64,000 nucleotides of DNA, taken from DASSFG01 sp035550375. GTDB lineage: Bacteria; Planctomycetota; Planctomycetia; Pirellulales; JAICIG01. Each line of letters opens with the position of its first letter. The stretch's first letter is position 1. The notes under the pieces were generated by a model. That model was not told the DNA's origin and made no database searches. It saw only the letters and a list, made by a program, of their open reading frames with translations. Location of the stretch: NCBI GenBank assembly GCA_035550375.1, contig DASZPH010000011.1:62001-126000 (forward strand). Reading direction: 5' to 3'. The position numbers were made by a program, and so were the translations under genes. This document shows positions 42,246-49,847 of this stretch, in pieces.

Positions 42246-43643
42246 TCAGCTCATCAAACCGGCGATCGGCTCTGCTTCGGACAGCAGGCGGTTGATTTCG
42301 CCAGGAACGCCTCGAGCCACGCGCACTTCGCCCGTGTTGAGAAGGGTGTGCAAGATCGTTCCCAGCAGGTTCTTGATCCGGACGGGTTCGGTAAGCGGTT
42401 GGCCTCCGTCGCGGGTCGATTGTCCGATGACCTGCCCTTTGGGCAACCCGCCGCCGTAAAGCAGCAGCGGAGCGAGGTTGCCCCAATGGTCGCGGCCGCC
42501 GTTTGCGTTGAGCCGAGGAGTGCGCCCCATCTCGCCGCAGACCACGACCAGGACGCGCTCGCCGAGACCGGTCGCTTCCAGATCTTCGATCAAGGCTGAC
42601 AAAGCGTAGTCGAGCGGCACGCCCATGTATCCCATCCCCTCGGCCAGGCCCGCGTTGTTCACGTCGGCGTGCATGTCCCAGACAAAGGTCGTGGTCACCG
42701 TGACGAACCCGCAGCCGGCCTGGCACAACCGACGAGCCAGCAAAAGCAACTTGCCCAGGGTCTGGGCGTGGTCGCGATAGTGCTTGTGGTTGTTCCAGCG
42801 CGTGCTGATGGCCTCCGGGCGCACCAGCGGGCCGGTGTCGTAGCGAGCCAGGGTGGCGGGGGCTTCTTTCTGCACGTCAAAGGCGTCGGCCACGCTGCCG
42901 AGGATCACACGAAAGGCTTGTTCGCGCATTCCGTCCAGGCCGTCGACCAGCCCGCGCGCATCGGCGCCCCAGCGCACATGGTCGATCTGGCGGAGAATCT
43001 CCCTTCGGTCGTCGAGCCTCGCCAGCGGCAGGGTCAGCCGCATGGCCTGCTGCATATCACCGCTGCCGGACGGCACGAAGGGCGCGGTCGACGTGCCCAG
43101 CGAGCCGGTCGCCTCGAAATCGCCGAACGTCTTGATCGCCGCCATCGCGCCCGAATCGACGGCCTGGGGGTAGAGGGCGACGTTGCTGGGAATGCCGGTG
43201 GCGGGCCGGTTTGGCCCCGCGACGCGGCTGTAAATGGAGCCGACGTTCGCCCCCAACGAGTCGCGGCTCACGATCGGCTTGATGTCGTGGTTGGCGTCTC
43301 CCGTGGTAAAAGAGCGAACGATCGTCAGTTTGTCGGCCAGCGACGCCAGCCGCGGAAAAGTGCCGCCGAAGGTGATGCCCGGTATGCGTGTCGCCAGTTC
43401 GCCCGTGGCGCTGCGCACCTCGGCGGGAGCCGACATCTTGGGATCGAACGTCTCAAACTGGCTCGGACCGCCGTGCAGAAAGAGAAAGATCACCGACTTG
43501 TCGGTGACCAAGGGCGCCGCCTGCGAGGCGGCGGCGCGCGCCGACAGCAAGTCGGCCAGCGACAGCCCGCCGAGGGCCAAGCCGCCGATCCGCAGAAACT
43601 CGCGGCGTCCATAGCGTCGATCGCTGGCGCAGATGCTGAGCAA
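42246..43643 (-). CDS. Tat-exported DUF1501 protein
   Basis: 465 aa. A twin-arginine signal (RREFLRIGGLALGG, residues about 13-26) is followed by the DUF1501 domain, a sulfatase/alkaline-phosphatase-fold relative expanded in planctomycetes (FLFLHGGPSQFETFDPK, RIPGITFGGTFPRLA, VVVCGEMGRTPR, GGRDHWGN). The TTG start is supported by AGGAGGG 8 nt upstream. Family members are often paired with DUF1549/DUF1553 cytochrome proteins; no such partner is adjacent here. The periplasmic role is unknown. Confidence 0.9.
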   Translation of the reverse strand: MLSICASDRRYGRREFLRIGGLALGGLSLADLLSARAAASQAAPLVTDKSVIFLFLHGGPSQFETFDPKMSAPAEVRSATGELATRIPGITFGGTFPRLASLADKLTIVRSFTTGDANHDIKPIVSRDSLGANVGSIYSRVAGPNRPATGIPSNVALYPQAVDSGAMAAIKTFGDFEATGSLGTSTAPFVPSGSGDMQQAMRLTLPLARLDDRREILRQIDHVRWGADARGLVDGLDGMREQAFRVILGSVADAFDVQKEAPATLARYDTGPLVRPEAISTRWNNHKHYRDHAQTLGKLLLLARRLCQAGCGFVTVTTTFVWDMHADVNNAGLAEGMGYMGVPLDYALSALIEDLEATGLGERVLVVVCGEMGRTPRLNANGGRDHWGNLAPLLLYGGGLPKGQVIGQSTRDGGQPLTEPVRIKNLLGTILHTLLNTGEVRVARGVPGEINRLLSEAEPIAGLMS

Positions 43644-43651
43644 GGGAATTC

Positions 43652-43658
43652 CCTCCTA
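43652..43658 (-). promoter_or_regulatory. Shine-Dalgarno supporting a TTG start
   Basis: AGGAGGG on the minus strand lies about 8 nt before the TTG at 43643 of the DUF1501 gene. It is one of the strongest ribosome binding sites in the window and outweighs the non-ATG codon. Confidence 0.75.
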
Positions 43659-43685
43659 CGCACCAAACCCCACGCTGATCGTATC

Positions 43686-43767
43686 AAAGCCGGTGGATGC
43701 AAGCAACGCGATACCTGGCGGGGTAGTGGGACATCTTTCCATAAAATAATGTCCCACTACCGGCTTT
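43686..43767. repeat. Nested inverted repeat between divergent genes
   Basis: The inner 13-bp arms GGTAGTGGGACAT (43722-43734) and ATGTCCCACTACC (43749-43761) are perfectly complementary around a 14-nt AT-rich loop. The outer arms AAAGCCGGT (43686-43694) and ACCGGCTTT (43759-43767) also pair, sharing three bases with the inner arm. A T-run follows on the plus strand. The element sits between two divergent genes, where a terminator would be unexpected; an operator, an attenuator or a small mobile-type repeat is possible. Confidence 0.7.
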
Positions 43768-43787
43768 TTCATGCGCCGCCCCGGAGC

Positions 43788-43821
43788 TTTTCCCCACCGC
43801 TCTGGCGCGGTCTAATGGCCC
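43788..43821 (+). promoter_or_regulatory. Promoter-like element with 25-bp block shared with 54810-54834
   Basis: A TCTAAT hexamer (43811-43816) lies 17 bp after TTTTCC and 33 bp upstream of ATG 43854. The block 43797-43821 (begins CCGCTCTGGCGCGG, ends TCTAATGGCCC) is identical to the reverse strand of 54810-54834, which is also just upstream of a small membrane-protein gene in the same relative orientation. CCGC/GCGG within it form a short dyad. Confidence 0.55.
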
Positions 43822-43853
43822 GGTGACCAGCCGGTCCACCCAAGAGGTTTGCC

Positions 43854-44111
43854 ATGCTCCGCGAACGTCTTTTGATTTGGTCGCCAGCCCTCTTCTCCTT
43901 TTTCCTGGCGGCGATGGTCGCCTTCTGGCAGATTCGGTTCCCAAGCGTCAACCCGCTTTCGCCGGGCGCGTTCGGACTCCTGATACACATACCGATAATC
44001 GTGGCGATGCTCTGCACCACGCTGGATCGACAGAAGAGAGAAATCGACCGGCTAACCGCCGACCTCAAGCGGTTAACCGAAGCGGCGGAAAATCAGAAAT
44101 CGAGTGAGTAG
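43854..44111 (+). CDS. Small two-helix membrane protein (85 aa)
   Basis: Two hydrophobic segments (residues about 7-26 and 38-55) are followed by a charged coiled-coil tail (RQKREIDRLTADLKRLTEAA). No family was recognised. It is first in a run of four small membrane-protein genes with tiny gaps, probably an operon driven from the promoter-like element at 43788-43821. The tail is likely cytoplasmic, but topology is a guess. Confidence 0.65.
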   Translation: MLRERLLIWSPALFSFFLAAMVAFWQIRFPSVNPLSPGAFGLLIHIPIIVAMLCTTLDRQKREIDRLTADLKRLTEAAENQKSSE

Positions 44112-44174
44112 CCATGCCCACTTTTCAGGCACTCCCGCCGGCGAAAACTTCCTTAACCGAGTGCCATTCCCCCC

Positions 44175-44621
44175 ATGAGCTCCCCCATGAGCCGACGGTT
44201 TCAGTTCAGCTTGCGGGCGCTGCTAGGTCTCGCGTTGGTCGTCTGCCTCGTGCTTGGCGGCTGGCCCATGCTAAAAATGGCTGCCTGCCACCTGGAAGTA
44301 GCTGACGCCGTAGTTGGACGGCCCGTCGCCATCCGCGCGAGATTTGTTCGTCTGTCTGAGCCCGGATGCTTTTGCTACTTTACCGTGAGACGCAAGCAGT
44401 CGTACGCCGAGTGGAAGTCGACGGGTATGTTTTCCCCCTATGACGGCTGGGACTTCGCCGGCAAGACGTTCGAGAGCATGACGAGCAGTAATTTTGTTTT
44501 TCGGACGTTCGTCTGGAACACGCAATTCGACAAGCCGGGCGATTATTCGGTATTTTGTTGTCTTGGTGACGAGCCGGAGGTGTTCGCGGAAGTTTCCTTT
44601 ACGGTATCTGCTGCCCAGTAG
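44175..44621 (+). CDS. Small exported/membrane protein with FSLRALL N-terminus (148 aa)
   Basis: The N-terminus MSSPMSRRFQFSLRALLG leads into a hydrophobic helix (about 16-35), a pattern I associate with a class of planctomycete small membrane proteins. The rest is a soluble beta-rich part (YFTVRRKQSY, FVWNTQFDKPGDYSVFCCLG) that could be a small extracytoplasmic Ig-like fold. ATG 44187 is an alternative start. It is followed 3 nt after its stop by the next gene, so translation is probably coupled. Function unknown. Confidence 0.65.
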   Translation: MSSPMSRRFQFSLRALLGLALVVCLVLGGWPMLKMAACHLEVADAVVGRPVAIRARFVRLSEPGCFCYFTVRRKQSYAEWKSTGMFSPYDGWDFAGKTFESMTSSNFVFRTFVWNTQFDKPGDYSVFCCLGDEPEVFAEVSFTVSAAQ

Positions 44622-44624
44622 ACT

Positions 44625-44852
44625 ATGCCCAGCCCCCAATTCACCCTCCGCGCGTTGCTGGTGGCCATAGCGATCGTGGGAGCGTTCTTCGGGGGCGTTC
44701 AGTTTGGCCGTATCGAAGGCGAACGCCGCTTTGAAGCCGAACGAGCCAAGTTGTGGGCGCAGGCGAGGGACTTGGCCGAGGAATGGCGCAAAGGGCAGGA
44801 GAGGGATGCCGCGATGTGGCCCACGGACGATCGGCGAAACGATGGCCGATAG
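44625..44852 (+). CDS. Small membrane protein with FTLRALL N-terminus (75 aa)
   Basis: MPSPQFTLRALLVAIAIVGAF begins with the same motif-plus-helix as its neighbours and is followed by a charged amphipathic helix (RFEAERAKLWAQARDLAEEW). The ATG is 3 nt after the stop of the gene upstream and the next gene starts 3 nt after its own stop. No domain was recognised. Confidence 0.6.
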   Translation: MPSPQFTLRALLVAIAIVGAFFGGVQFGRIEGERRFEAERAKLWAQARDLAEEWRKGQERDAAMWPTDDRRNDGR

Positions 44853-44855
44853 CCC

Positions 44856-45185
44856 ATGCCCCGTCCCCGGTTATCCTTAAAAACGATGCTGTGGTTGATG
44901 GCCCTGGTGGGGGCCTTCTGCGCCGGCGCCGCATGGCAGAAGGAAAGGATGGCCAAATCCCCTCAGGTGGTCAGGAGGTTTATCCTCATGAGGCCCCCGC
45001 ACTCCGGCGAACGGCTTGAGCTTAGCGATGGTTCCGAATGGAAGCGCGTCTATAAAGGGACCGAAGATCCATACATTCGCCTGCAAAGACGAATCGTGGA
45101 GTTAGAGAGAGTTAAGGGAAGCACGATCGCGATAGGTGATCGTGGTCGCCGCGCGACCAGTCAAAAACCGGGCGCACAGGAATAG
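44856..45185 (+). CDS. Small membrane protein with LSLKTML N-terminus (109 aa)
   Basis: MPRPRLSLKTMLWLMALVGAF again shows the basic start, the L/F-x-L-R/K-x-L/M-L motif and a membrane helix with small residues. The C-terminal 80 residues are charged (IRLQRRIVELERVKG may be helical). It is last in the four-gene run, and its similarity to the 75-aa neighbour suggests local duplication. Confidence 0.6.
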   Translation: MPRPRLSLKTMLWLMALVGAFCAGAAWQKERMAKSPQVVRRFILMRPPHSGERLELSDGSEWKRVYKGTEDPYIRLQRRIVELERVKGSTIAIGDRGRRATSQKPGAQE

Positions 45186-45352
45186 CCCACTACCCCTGGC
45201 GGAGTGCGATTAGGCTGGTCGACAACTCCTGCTCAACAACTCCTCCTCAGCGAAAGATCGCGCCGAGATGGCGCCCTCACCCGGCCTGAGGAGCACGGCA
45301 GAGATACCCATGACGGCGTCATGCCGATCAGAAGCCGCACCAGCCGATCTCG

Positions 45353-45634
45353 CTACGCCGCCCTGCGTAACGACGAGGGCTGCACGGCGGGTGTGCTCAC
45401 TTTCGACTGGACCAGGTCGATCAAGGCGCCGATGGTCCGGCTGTCGGTCAGCTCGGCGTTGGTGAGTCGCACCTGAAAGTGGCTTTCAACCCGCATCAGC
45501 AAGCCGACCAGGTCGACCGAGTCGAGCGCGAAGTCCTCGGCGAGCACGGCATCGTCGCTGAGCGACTCGATGCATTGTCCAGTTTCTTCTTCAAAAATGG
45601 TCTTTAGCACGCCGCGGATTTGTTCCCGATGCAT
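45353..45634 (-). CDS. Acyl carrier protein
   Basis: 93 aa from ATG 45634 (the frame is open further upstream without ACP-like sequence). The helix I to II stretch with DFALDSVDLVGLLMRVE contains the Asp-Ser pair where 4'-phosphopantetheine is attached. The size and acidic character fit a free-standing ACP. It is divergent from the outer-membrane-like gene at 45800 and close to an alpha-oxoamine synthase and two ketosynthase genes, so it is probably the carrier of that pathway rather than the main fatty-acid ACP. Confidence 0.88.
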   Translation of the reverse strand: MHREQIRGVLKTIFEEETGQCIESLSDDAVLAEDFALDSVDLVGLLMRVESHFQVRLTNAELTDSRTIGALIDLVQSKVSTPAVQPSSLRRAA

Positions 45635-45799
45635 ATTTAGCTGAGCGCTCCGATAGAATTTTCCCGGTATCCTCAAACCGCTAGGTAGCATTTTCGAGCG
45701 ATTGCCACAACGCCAGTAATCGGCGTTGACAGCGACGCCGGCTGACGCGACGCTTAAGGGGCCTTTTCGGCAATTCCCCATCTTCCGCCGCGTCCCCTC

Positions 45800-46888
45800 G
45801 TGTTGTTACACGCGCTTGTCCTGGCTGTCTCGCTCGGAGCCGGCCCCGAAGCGAATCCGGCCGTGCCGGCCATGTCGGCGCCGGTTCTCCCGCCACCCGC
45901 TGAGGCCGAGCTTGGCGGGCCGAATTGGCAGTGGCGCGACGGCGATTTGCGGGAGGTGCCTCCGGCGGCCGCACCGCAATTGCCGTCTCCGGCGCCCGCC
46001 GGCCTTCCATCAGCGCCCTACGCCGCCCATGTCGAAGACACGGTGCCTTACTACGACCCATTCACGCGTCAGCTTGCCTTTGGCAACGCCGGTTTTCAGC
46101 CGTATCAACTGGGTTGGTATTTTTCTGACGAAGTCCCCTACATGCCGACGTCGCCCGTGCAGGGCGTGGCGGGCTCGTTCCAGGACATCCAATACAACGC
46201 GACCGCCCGCTATGCCCGACTGTTGGGCGACCGCCACCTTTTGTCTTGGACCGGCGCCTGGAACTCGTCCTGGTGGACCGGACCTTCGGGTGTGAACTTG
46301 CCGCCTGGAGCCGAGCAACTCGTCTCGGACATTCAGATCAGCTCGCTCCATTCGGGGCGCTGGAACTGGCAGATCGGGGTCACTCCCCAGGTCAACGCCG
46401 ACTTCCGCCGTGCGCTGGACCACAACGCCTACATGGTCGACGGCCGCTTCGTGCTGTTCTATCAGGCCCGGCCCGACTTACGGCTGGCCGCCGGCATCGA
46501 GTATTGGAACCGCGTGCGGGGCGTGCTCATTCCCTACGGCGGCTTGATCTGGGCACCCGACGACCGTTGGGAGTTCCGGCTGTTTTTCCCGCAGACGCGG
46601 ATCAGCCGTTATTGCGGAAAAACGCTGGGGAAGGACACATGGGCCTACACCACAATCGGCTACGAGGTTCAGGCCTGGCAGGTGACGATCGAGGGCGAAT
46701 CGCCGGCAAAAACCAGGATGCAAATGAGCGATGTGCAGTTGCTGGTGGGAACGGCGGCCGCGGCCGGCGTCTGGACCGCCTTTATCGAAGGCGGCCTGAT
46801 CTTCAACCGCCGCGTCTTGTTTCGCGATTATGCGCCTCCCTTCACGATTAACGACGCGCTGATGGTGCGCATCGGAGCCCGTTACTGA
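45800..46888 (+). CDS. Outer-membrane beta-barrel-like protein (DUF6268-like)
   Basis: 362 aa from a GTG at 45800, where a short signal peptide begins (MLLHALVLAVSLGAG). After a Pro/Ala-rich linker the protein is made of alternating aromatic strands (LLSWTGAWNSSWW, WNWQIGVTPQVNADF, LAAGIEYWNRV, YGGLIWAPDDRWEFRLFFP) and ends in an aromatic residue (VRIGARY), as outer-membrane barrels do. The overall look fits DUF6268-type proteins. It may export or modify a product of the neighbouring lipid pathway; this is only suggested by position. Confidence 0.7.
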   Translation: MLLHALVLAVSLGAGPEANPAVPAMSAPVLPPPAEAELGGPNWQWRDGDLREVPPAAAPQLPSPAPAGLPSAPYAAHVEDTVPYYDPFTRQLAFGNAGFQPYQLGWYFSDEVPYMPTSPVQGVAGSFQDIQYNATARYARLLGDRHLLSWTGAWNSSWWTGPSGVNLPPGAEQLVSDIQISSLHSGRWNWQIGVTPQVNADFRRALDHNAYMVDGRFVLFYQARPDLRLAAGIEYWNRVRGVLIPYGGLIWAPDDRWEFRLFFPQTRISRYCGKTLGKDTWAYTTIGYEVQAWQVTIEGESPAKTRMQMSDVQLLVGTAAAAGVWTAFIEGGLIFNRRVLFRDYAPPFTINDALMVRIGARY

Positions 46889-46972
46889 AAAGCAAGCATC
46901 GTTCGGCTTGCGGCGGAAGCGGCAAAGGTCTATTGTCTCCGCCTTTCGACCACGCGCAACCGGGAAGTTTGC

Positions 46973-48304
46973 ATGCAGGCCGAATCGCTACCAATGAACG
47001 CCCTCGTAGGCGGCTTGCGGCAAAGCAAGTTAATCCGCTTTTACGACCAGTTGAATGAACGCTTTAACTCGGTCCACCTTAAGGAGTTGCCAGTTGCGTC
47101 GGTCGGGCCGCACCGCGAAATGCGAGTCGGCAGCCACCAACTCGTCAATTTCGGCTTTGACAGCTTCTTAGGGCTCGATCAACACCCCCGCGTCAAAGAC
47201 GCGCTGGCGCGCGGCGCCCAACAATGGGGAACTCAGTTCGGCGCCTCCAGGGCGTTTGCAAGCTGCCAGACGGAAGTCGGCCTCGAGGAGCGGATCGCTC
47301 GTTGGATCGGGACGGACGCGGCACTCATCTTCCCCTCGGTCACGCTGACGAACATGGGCGCCCTGCCCGCTCTCGTCGAACCGCAGGATCTGATCGTCGT
47401 CGATGAGTTCGCCCACAATTCGATTCTGGAAGGAACCAAGTTGGCGCGAGCCGCCGGTGTGCGCGTGGTCTCGTTCGCGCACGATAACCCTGATGCGCTC
47501 GAAGAAGTCCTGAGGAAATCAAAGCCCTACCGCAACGCCGTGGTGGCGATTGACGGTGTCTACAGCATGAGCGGCGAGGTGGCCGACATGGCCGGCCTGA
47601 ACAAGGTGGCGTTGCGGCACAACGCTGTCTTGTACGTCGACGACGCCCACGCCACCGGCGTGATGGGCGATTGTGGCCGTGGCACGGTCTACGATGCGTT
47701 GGGCGGCTACGAAAACGCCATTGTCGTCGGCTGCTTCTCCAAGGCCTGCTCGGTGTTTGGCGCCTTCGTGGCCTGTTCTCGGCAACTGCAGCGGCTGCTG
47801 AAAATGCGGTCGACCACCTACATCTTTGGCGGCCCGGTGCCTCCGCCCTATCTAGAGGCGGCGGCCGCCGTGATCGATCTTCTTTGTTCCGACGACTACC
47901 TGGTGTTGCGCCGACGGCTCGACGCTAACGTCGAGCGTGCCGTGTCGGGCTTCCGGCGGCTGGGCCTGACGTTGCTGGGCGGCAAATCTCCCATCTTGTC
48001 GGTCCTGGTCGGCGACGAAGAAGAGACCTTCCTGGCCGGCAAGTTCTTGTTCGACCGCGGCTACTATGTACAGTCGGTCACCTTCCCGGCCGTTCCCTAT
48101 CACGCGGGTGTGTTGCGGGTGCAGATCAACGCTAATCACACGCCCGAGGCCATCGACGGTCTGATCGAGGCCTTTGCGGAACTGAAGCACGCTGTCTCTT
48201 GTCCCCTTACGGAAACCGATCATGAAGGCCCTTTGTTCGACGGTCGCGATCTGTGCGGTCAGCCTGCTCAGTTGGCCGGCAAACGCCCAGACGATCGCGG
48301 ATGA
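46973..48304 (+). CDS. Alpha-oxoamine synthase family PLP enzyme
   Basis: 443 aa. It shows the fold-type I features of the BioF / Kbl / serine palmitoyltransferase family: DEFAHNSILEG (cofactor-stacking His), VDDAHATGVMG (about 222-232, Asp and His binding PLP) and FSKAC (about 254) with the Schiff-base lysine. Such enzymes condense an amino acid with an acyl thioester and release CO2. With an ACP and ketosynthases nearby, the acyl donor may be acyl-ACP, giving an amino-ketone lipid; biotin synthesis seems unlikely because no bio genes are present. The last 83 bp overlap the start of the DUF6134 gene, so the final 28 residues are not conserved-looking. Confidence 0.85.
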   Translation: MQAESLPMNALVGGLRQSKLIRFYDQLNERFNSVHLKELPVASVGPHREMRVGSHQLVNFGFDSFLGLDQHPRVKDALARGAQQWGTQFGASRAFASCQTEVGLEERIARWIGTDAALIFPSVTLTNMGALPALVEPQDLIVVDEFAHNSILEGTKLARAAGVRVVSFAHDNPDALEEVLRKSKPYRNAVVAIDGVYSMSGEVADMAGLNKVALRHNAVLYVDDAHATGVMGDCGRGTVYDALGGYENAIVVGCFSKACSVFGAFVACSRQLQRLLKMRSTTYIFGGPVPPPYLEAAAAVIDLLCSDDYLVLRRRLDANVERAVSGFRRLGLTLLGGKSPILSVLVGDEEETFLAGKFLFDRGYYVQSVTFPAVPYHAGVLRVQINANHTPEAIDGLIEAFAELKHAVSCPLTETDHEGPLFDGRDLCGQPAQLAGKRPDDRG

Positions 48305-48929
48305 GGAATGCCGCGAGTTTGAAATCCTCGTCAAAGACAGGCCAGTGGGAAATAGCGTGGTGCGGATCACCGAACTCGACGACGGCACCACGCGCGTTGC
48401 CACGCACGTTAGCGTCAAGGTCAACTACCTGGTCTATACCTATCGTTACGAATTCACCGGGCAGGAAACATGGCGAGGTAACCGGCTCGTTTCCACCGAC
48501 AATCACGCCACCGATGACGGCAAGAAGTTCGACGCCCGCGCCGTAATCGGCGCGAGAGGCTTTCAGATCGAAGCCAACGGCCGCAGTCGCGGCGTACCGA
48601 GCATCCACATGACGACCAATTACTGGCGCATGCCCGACGTGTCCCCCGAACAAACTCTGACGCTGATGAATGCCGACCGCGGCACCATCCACCGTGCATC
48701 GGTCGAGCGGCTGGCCGACGAGCCGTTCCGGTGCGGATCGGAGACGATCAACTGCTCGCGTTACCGGCTGGCGGGCGACGTGCAGGCCGATCTCTGGTCC
48801 GACCGCCGGGGCCGAATCGTGCGGCAAAAGTCGGTCGAGGACGGCTATCCAACGGAGCTGCGGTTGACTCGCCTTAGTCGCGAAGCGCCCCAAACGGCAC
48901 AAGGCCGCCCGGCTCAGCCATTGCGCTAA
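48222..48929 (+). CDS. DUF6134-like exported protein
   Basis: 235 aa. A signal peptide (MKALCSTVAICAVSLLSWPANA) leads to a single domain with repeated beta strands (EFEILVKDRPVGNSVVRI, VNYLVYTYRYEFTGQETW) resembling DUF6134, a predicted lipid- or polyketide-locus exported protein. It overlaps the 3' end of the alpha-oxoamine synthase by 83 bp in another frame, a sign of tight coupling. Probably periplasmic; it may bind or carry the pathway product. Confidence 0.75.
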   Translation: MKALCSTVAICAVSLLSWPANAQTIADEECREFEILVKDRPVGNSVVRITELDDGTTRVATHVSVKVNYLVYTYRYEFTGQETWRGNRLVSTDNHATDDGKKFDARAVIGARGFQIEANGRSRGVPSIHMTTNYWRMPDVSPEQTLTLMNADRGTIHRASVERLADEPFRCGSETINCSRYRLAGDVQADLWSDRRGRIVRQKSVEDGYPTELRLTRLSREAPQTAQGRPAQPLR

Positions 48930-48940
48930 AGGAGCGTCCG

Positions 48941-49834
48941 ATGCAGCAAGCTGTTTTGCCCGGCCGTGGCGCGGGGGCTCAGGAGTTGACGATTGCAGCC
49001 TTGGGCAGCGTCAATCTGACCGTGCCCGAGCTGGCAGCTATCCGGCAACAGTCCGTTCCGCGTTTTTGCGAGCGACTCAAGCCGCAATTGCTCAAACACA
49101 GCGACGAGCAGACGCTGGCGGCGATCGCTGCTCTGGCTCAAGCCATCGAGCAGATGCCGCCGTGCCAGGCGGCCGATCGTTTTGCGAACTGGGGAGTGGT
49201 GTCGGCCACACGCTACCTGGGGCGGACCGCGTTCGCCACGGTGATCGACAGGTACAAAGTCGATGGGCCCTGGGGAGTTTCCGTGCAGGTCATCCCTCAC
49301 ACCAGCCCGCATGCCGTGGCCAGCACGCTTGGCATGGCGCTGGACAGCCACGGTCCCTGCGCGGGCGCGGGAGGCGCACCAGGAGAAGAAACGCAGGTCG
49401 TATTGGCCGCGGCGAGCTTGCTGAGGCGGCGGGCCGTGAGCGGCATGTGGATGATTTTCAGCGGATGGCGGTATCCCGCGCAGGGCGCTACTCAGACCGC
49501 AGACGCCGAGCCTGTCTGCCTGGCCGCGGCCTTGGCCGTCGTCGATACATCGACACCGCGGGCCGACGACCTCGGCACAATCGGGCGTATCCATATTCAG
49601 CCCTGTTCCGCCAGGGCCACCACGACGGCCGGAAAACCGACGCACGATCTTATCCACTGGCTGACGGGCCGCGATCGCCGTTCGCCCACTGCACAGCGCA
49701 TTGCTCTGGGTTCGATGTCCGTGGAGATCGAGCTGCACGCGAACTCACCGAACGGCAACGGAGCAGCGGTTTTCGTTCCGCAATTCGCTGGAAACAACCC
49801 GCTTGGCCAGCCGGCGTTTGCCGCAACAAGGTGA
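48941..49834 (+). CDS. Ketosynthase-like protein lacking the catalytic cysteine
   Basis: 297 aa with a strong AAGGAG site overlapping the previous stop. The stretch GMALDSHGPCAGAGGAPGEE corresponds to the ketosynthase nucleophile elbow (GPAMSVAAACASG in the next gene), but the position of the active-site Cys is Gly. The C-terminal half is too short for a complete thiolase fold, and the His/Lys motifs were not found. It resembles the chain-length-factor-like partners found next to type II ketosynthases. It is followed 13 bp later by the intact ketosynthase, its likely heterodimer partner. Confidence 0.7.
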   Translation: MQQAVLPGRGAGAQELTIAALGSVNLTVPELAAIRQQSVPRFCERLKPQLLKHSDEQTLAAIAALAQAIEQMPPCQAADRFANWGVVSATRYLGRTAFATVIDRYKVDGPWGVSVQVIPHTSPHAVASTLGMALDSHGPCAGAGGAPGEETQVVLAAASLLRRRAVSGMWMIFSGWRYPAQGATQTADAEPVCLAAALAVVDTSTPRADDLGTIGRIHIQPCSARATTTAGKPTHDLIHWLTGRDRRSPTAQRIALGSMSVEIELHANSPNGNGAAVFVPQFAGNNPLGQPAFAATR

Positions 49835-49847
49835 CCTCCCACGAATC

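Noticed and set aside
44114..44305. A 63-aa frame between two small membrane genes
   Set aside because: Overlaps the 148-aa gene in another frame, is Pro/Ser/Arg-rich and lacks a membrane helix or ribosome binding site.
46973..48304. Biotin-pathway BioF for the oxoamine synthase
   Set aside because: No other biotin genes nearby, and the context is ACP plus ketosynthases; only the broad family is claimed.
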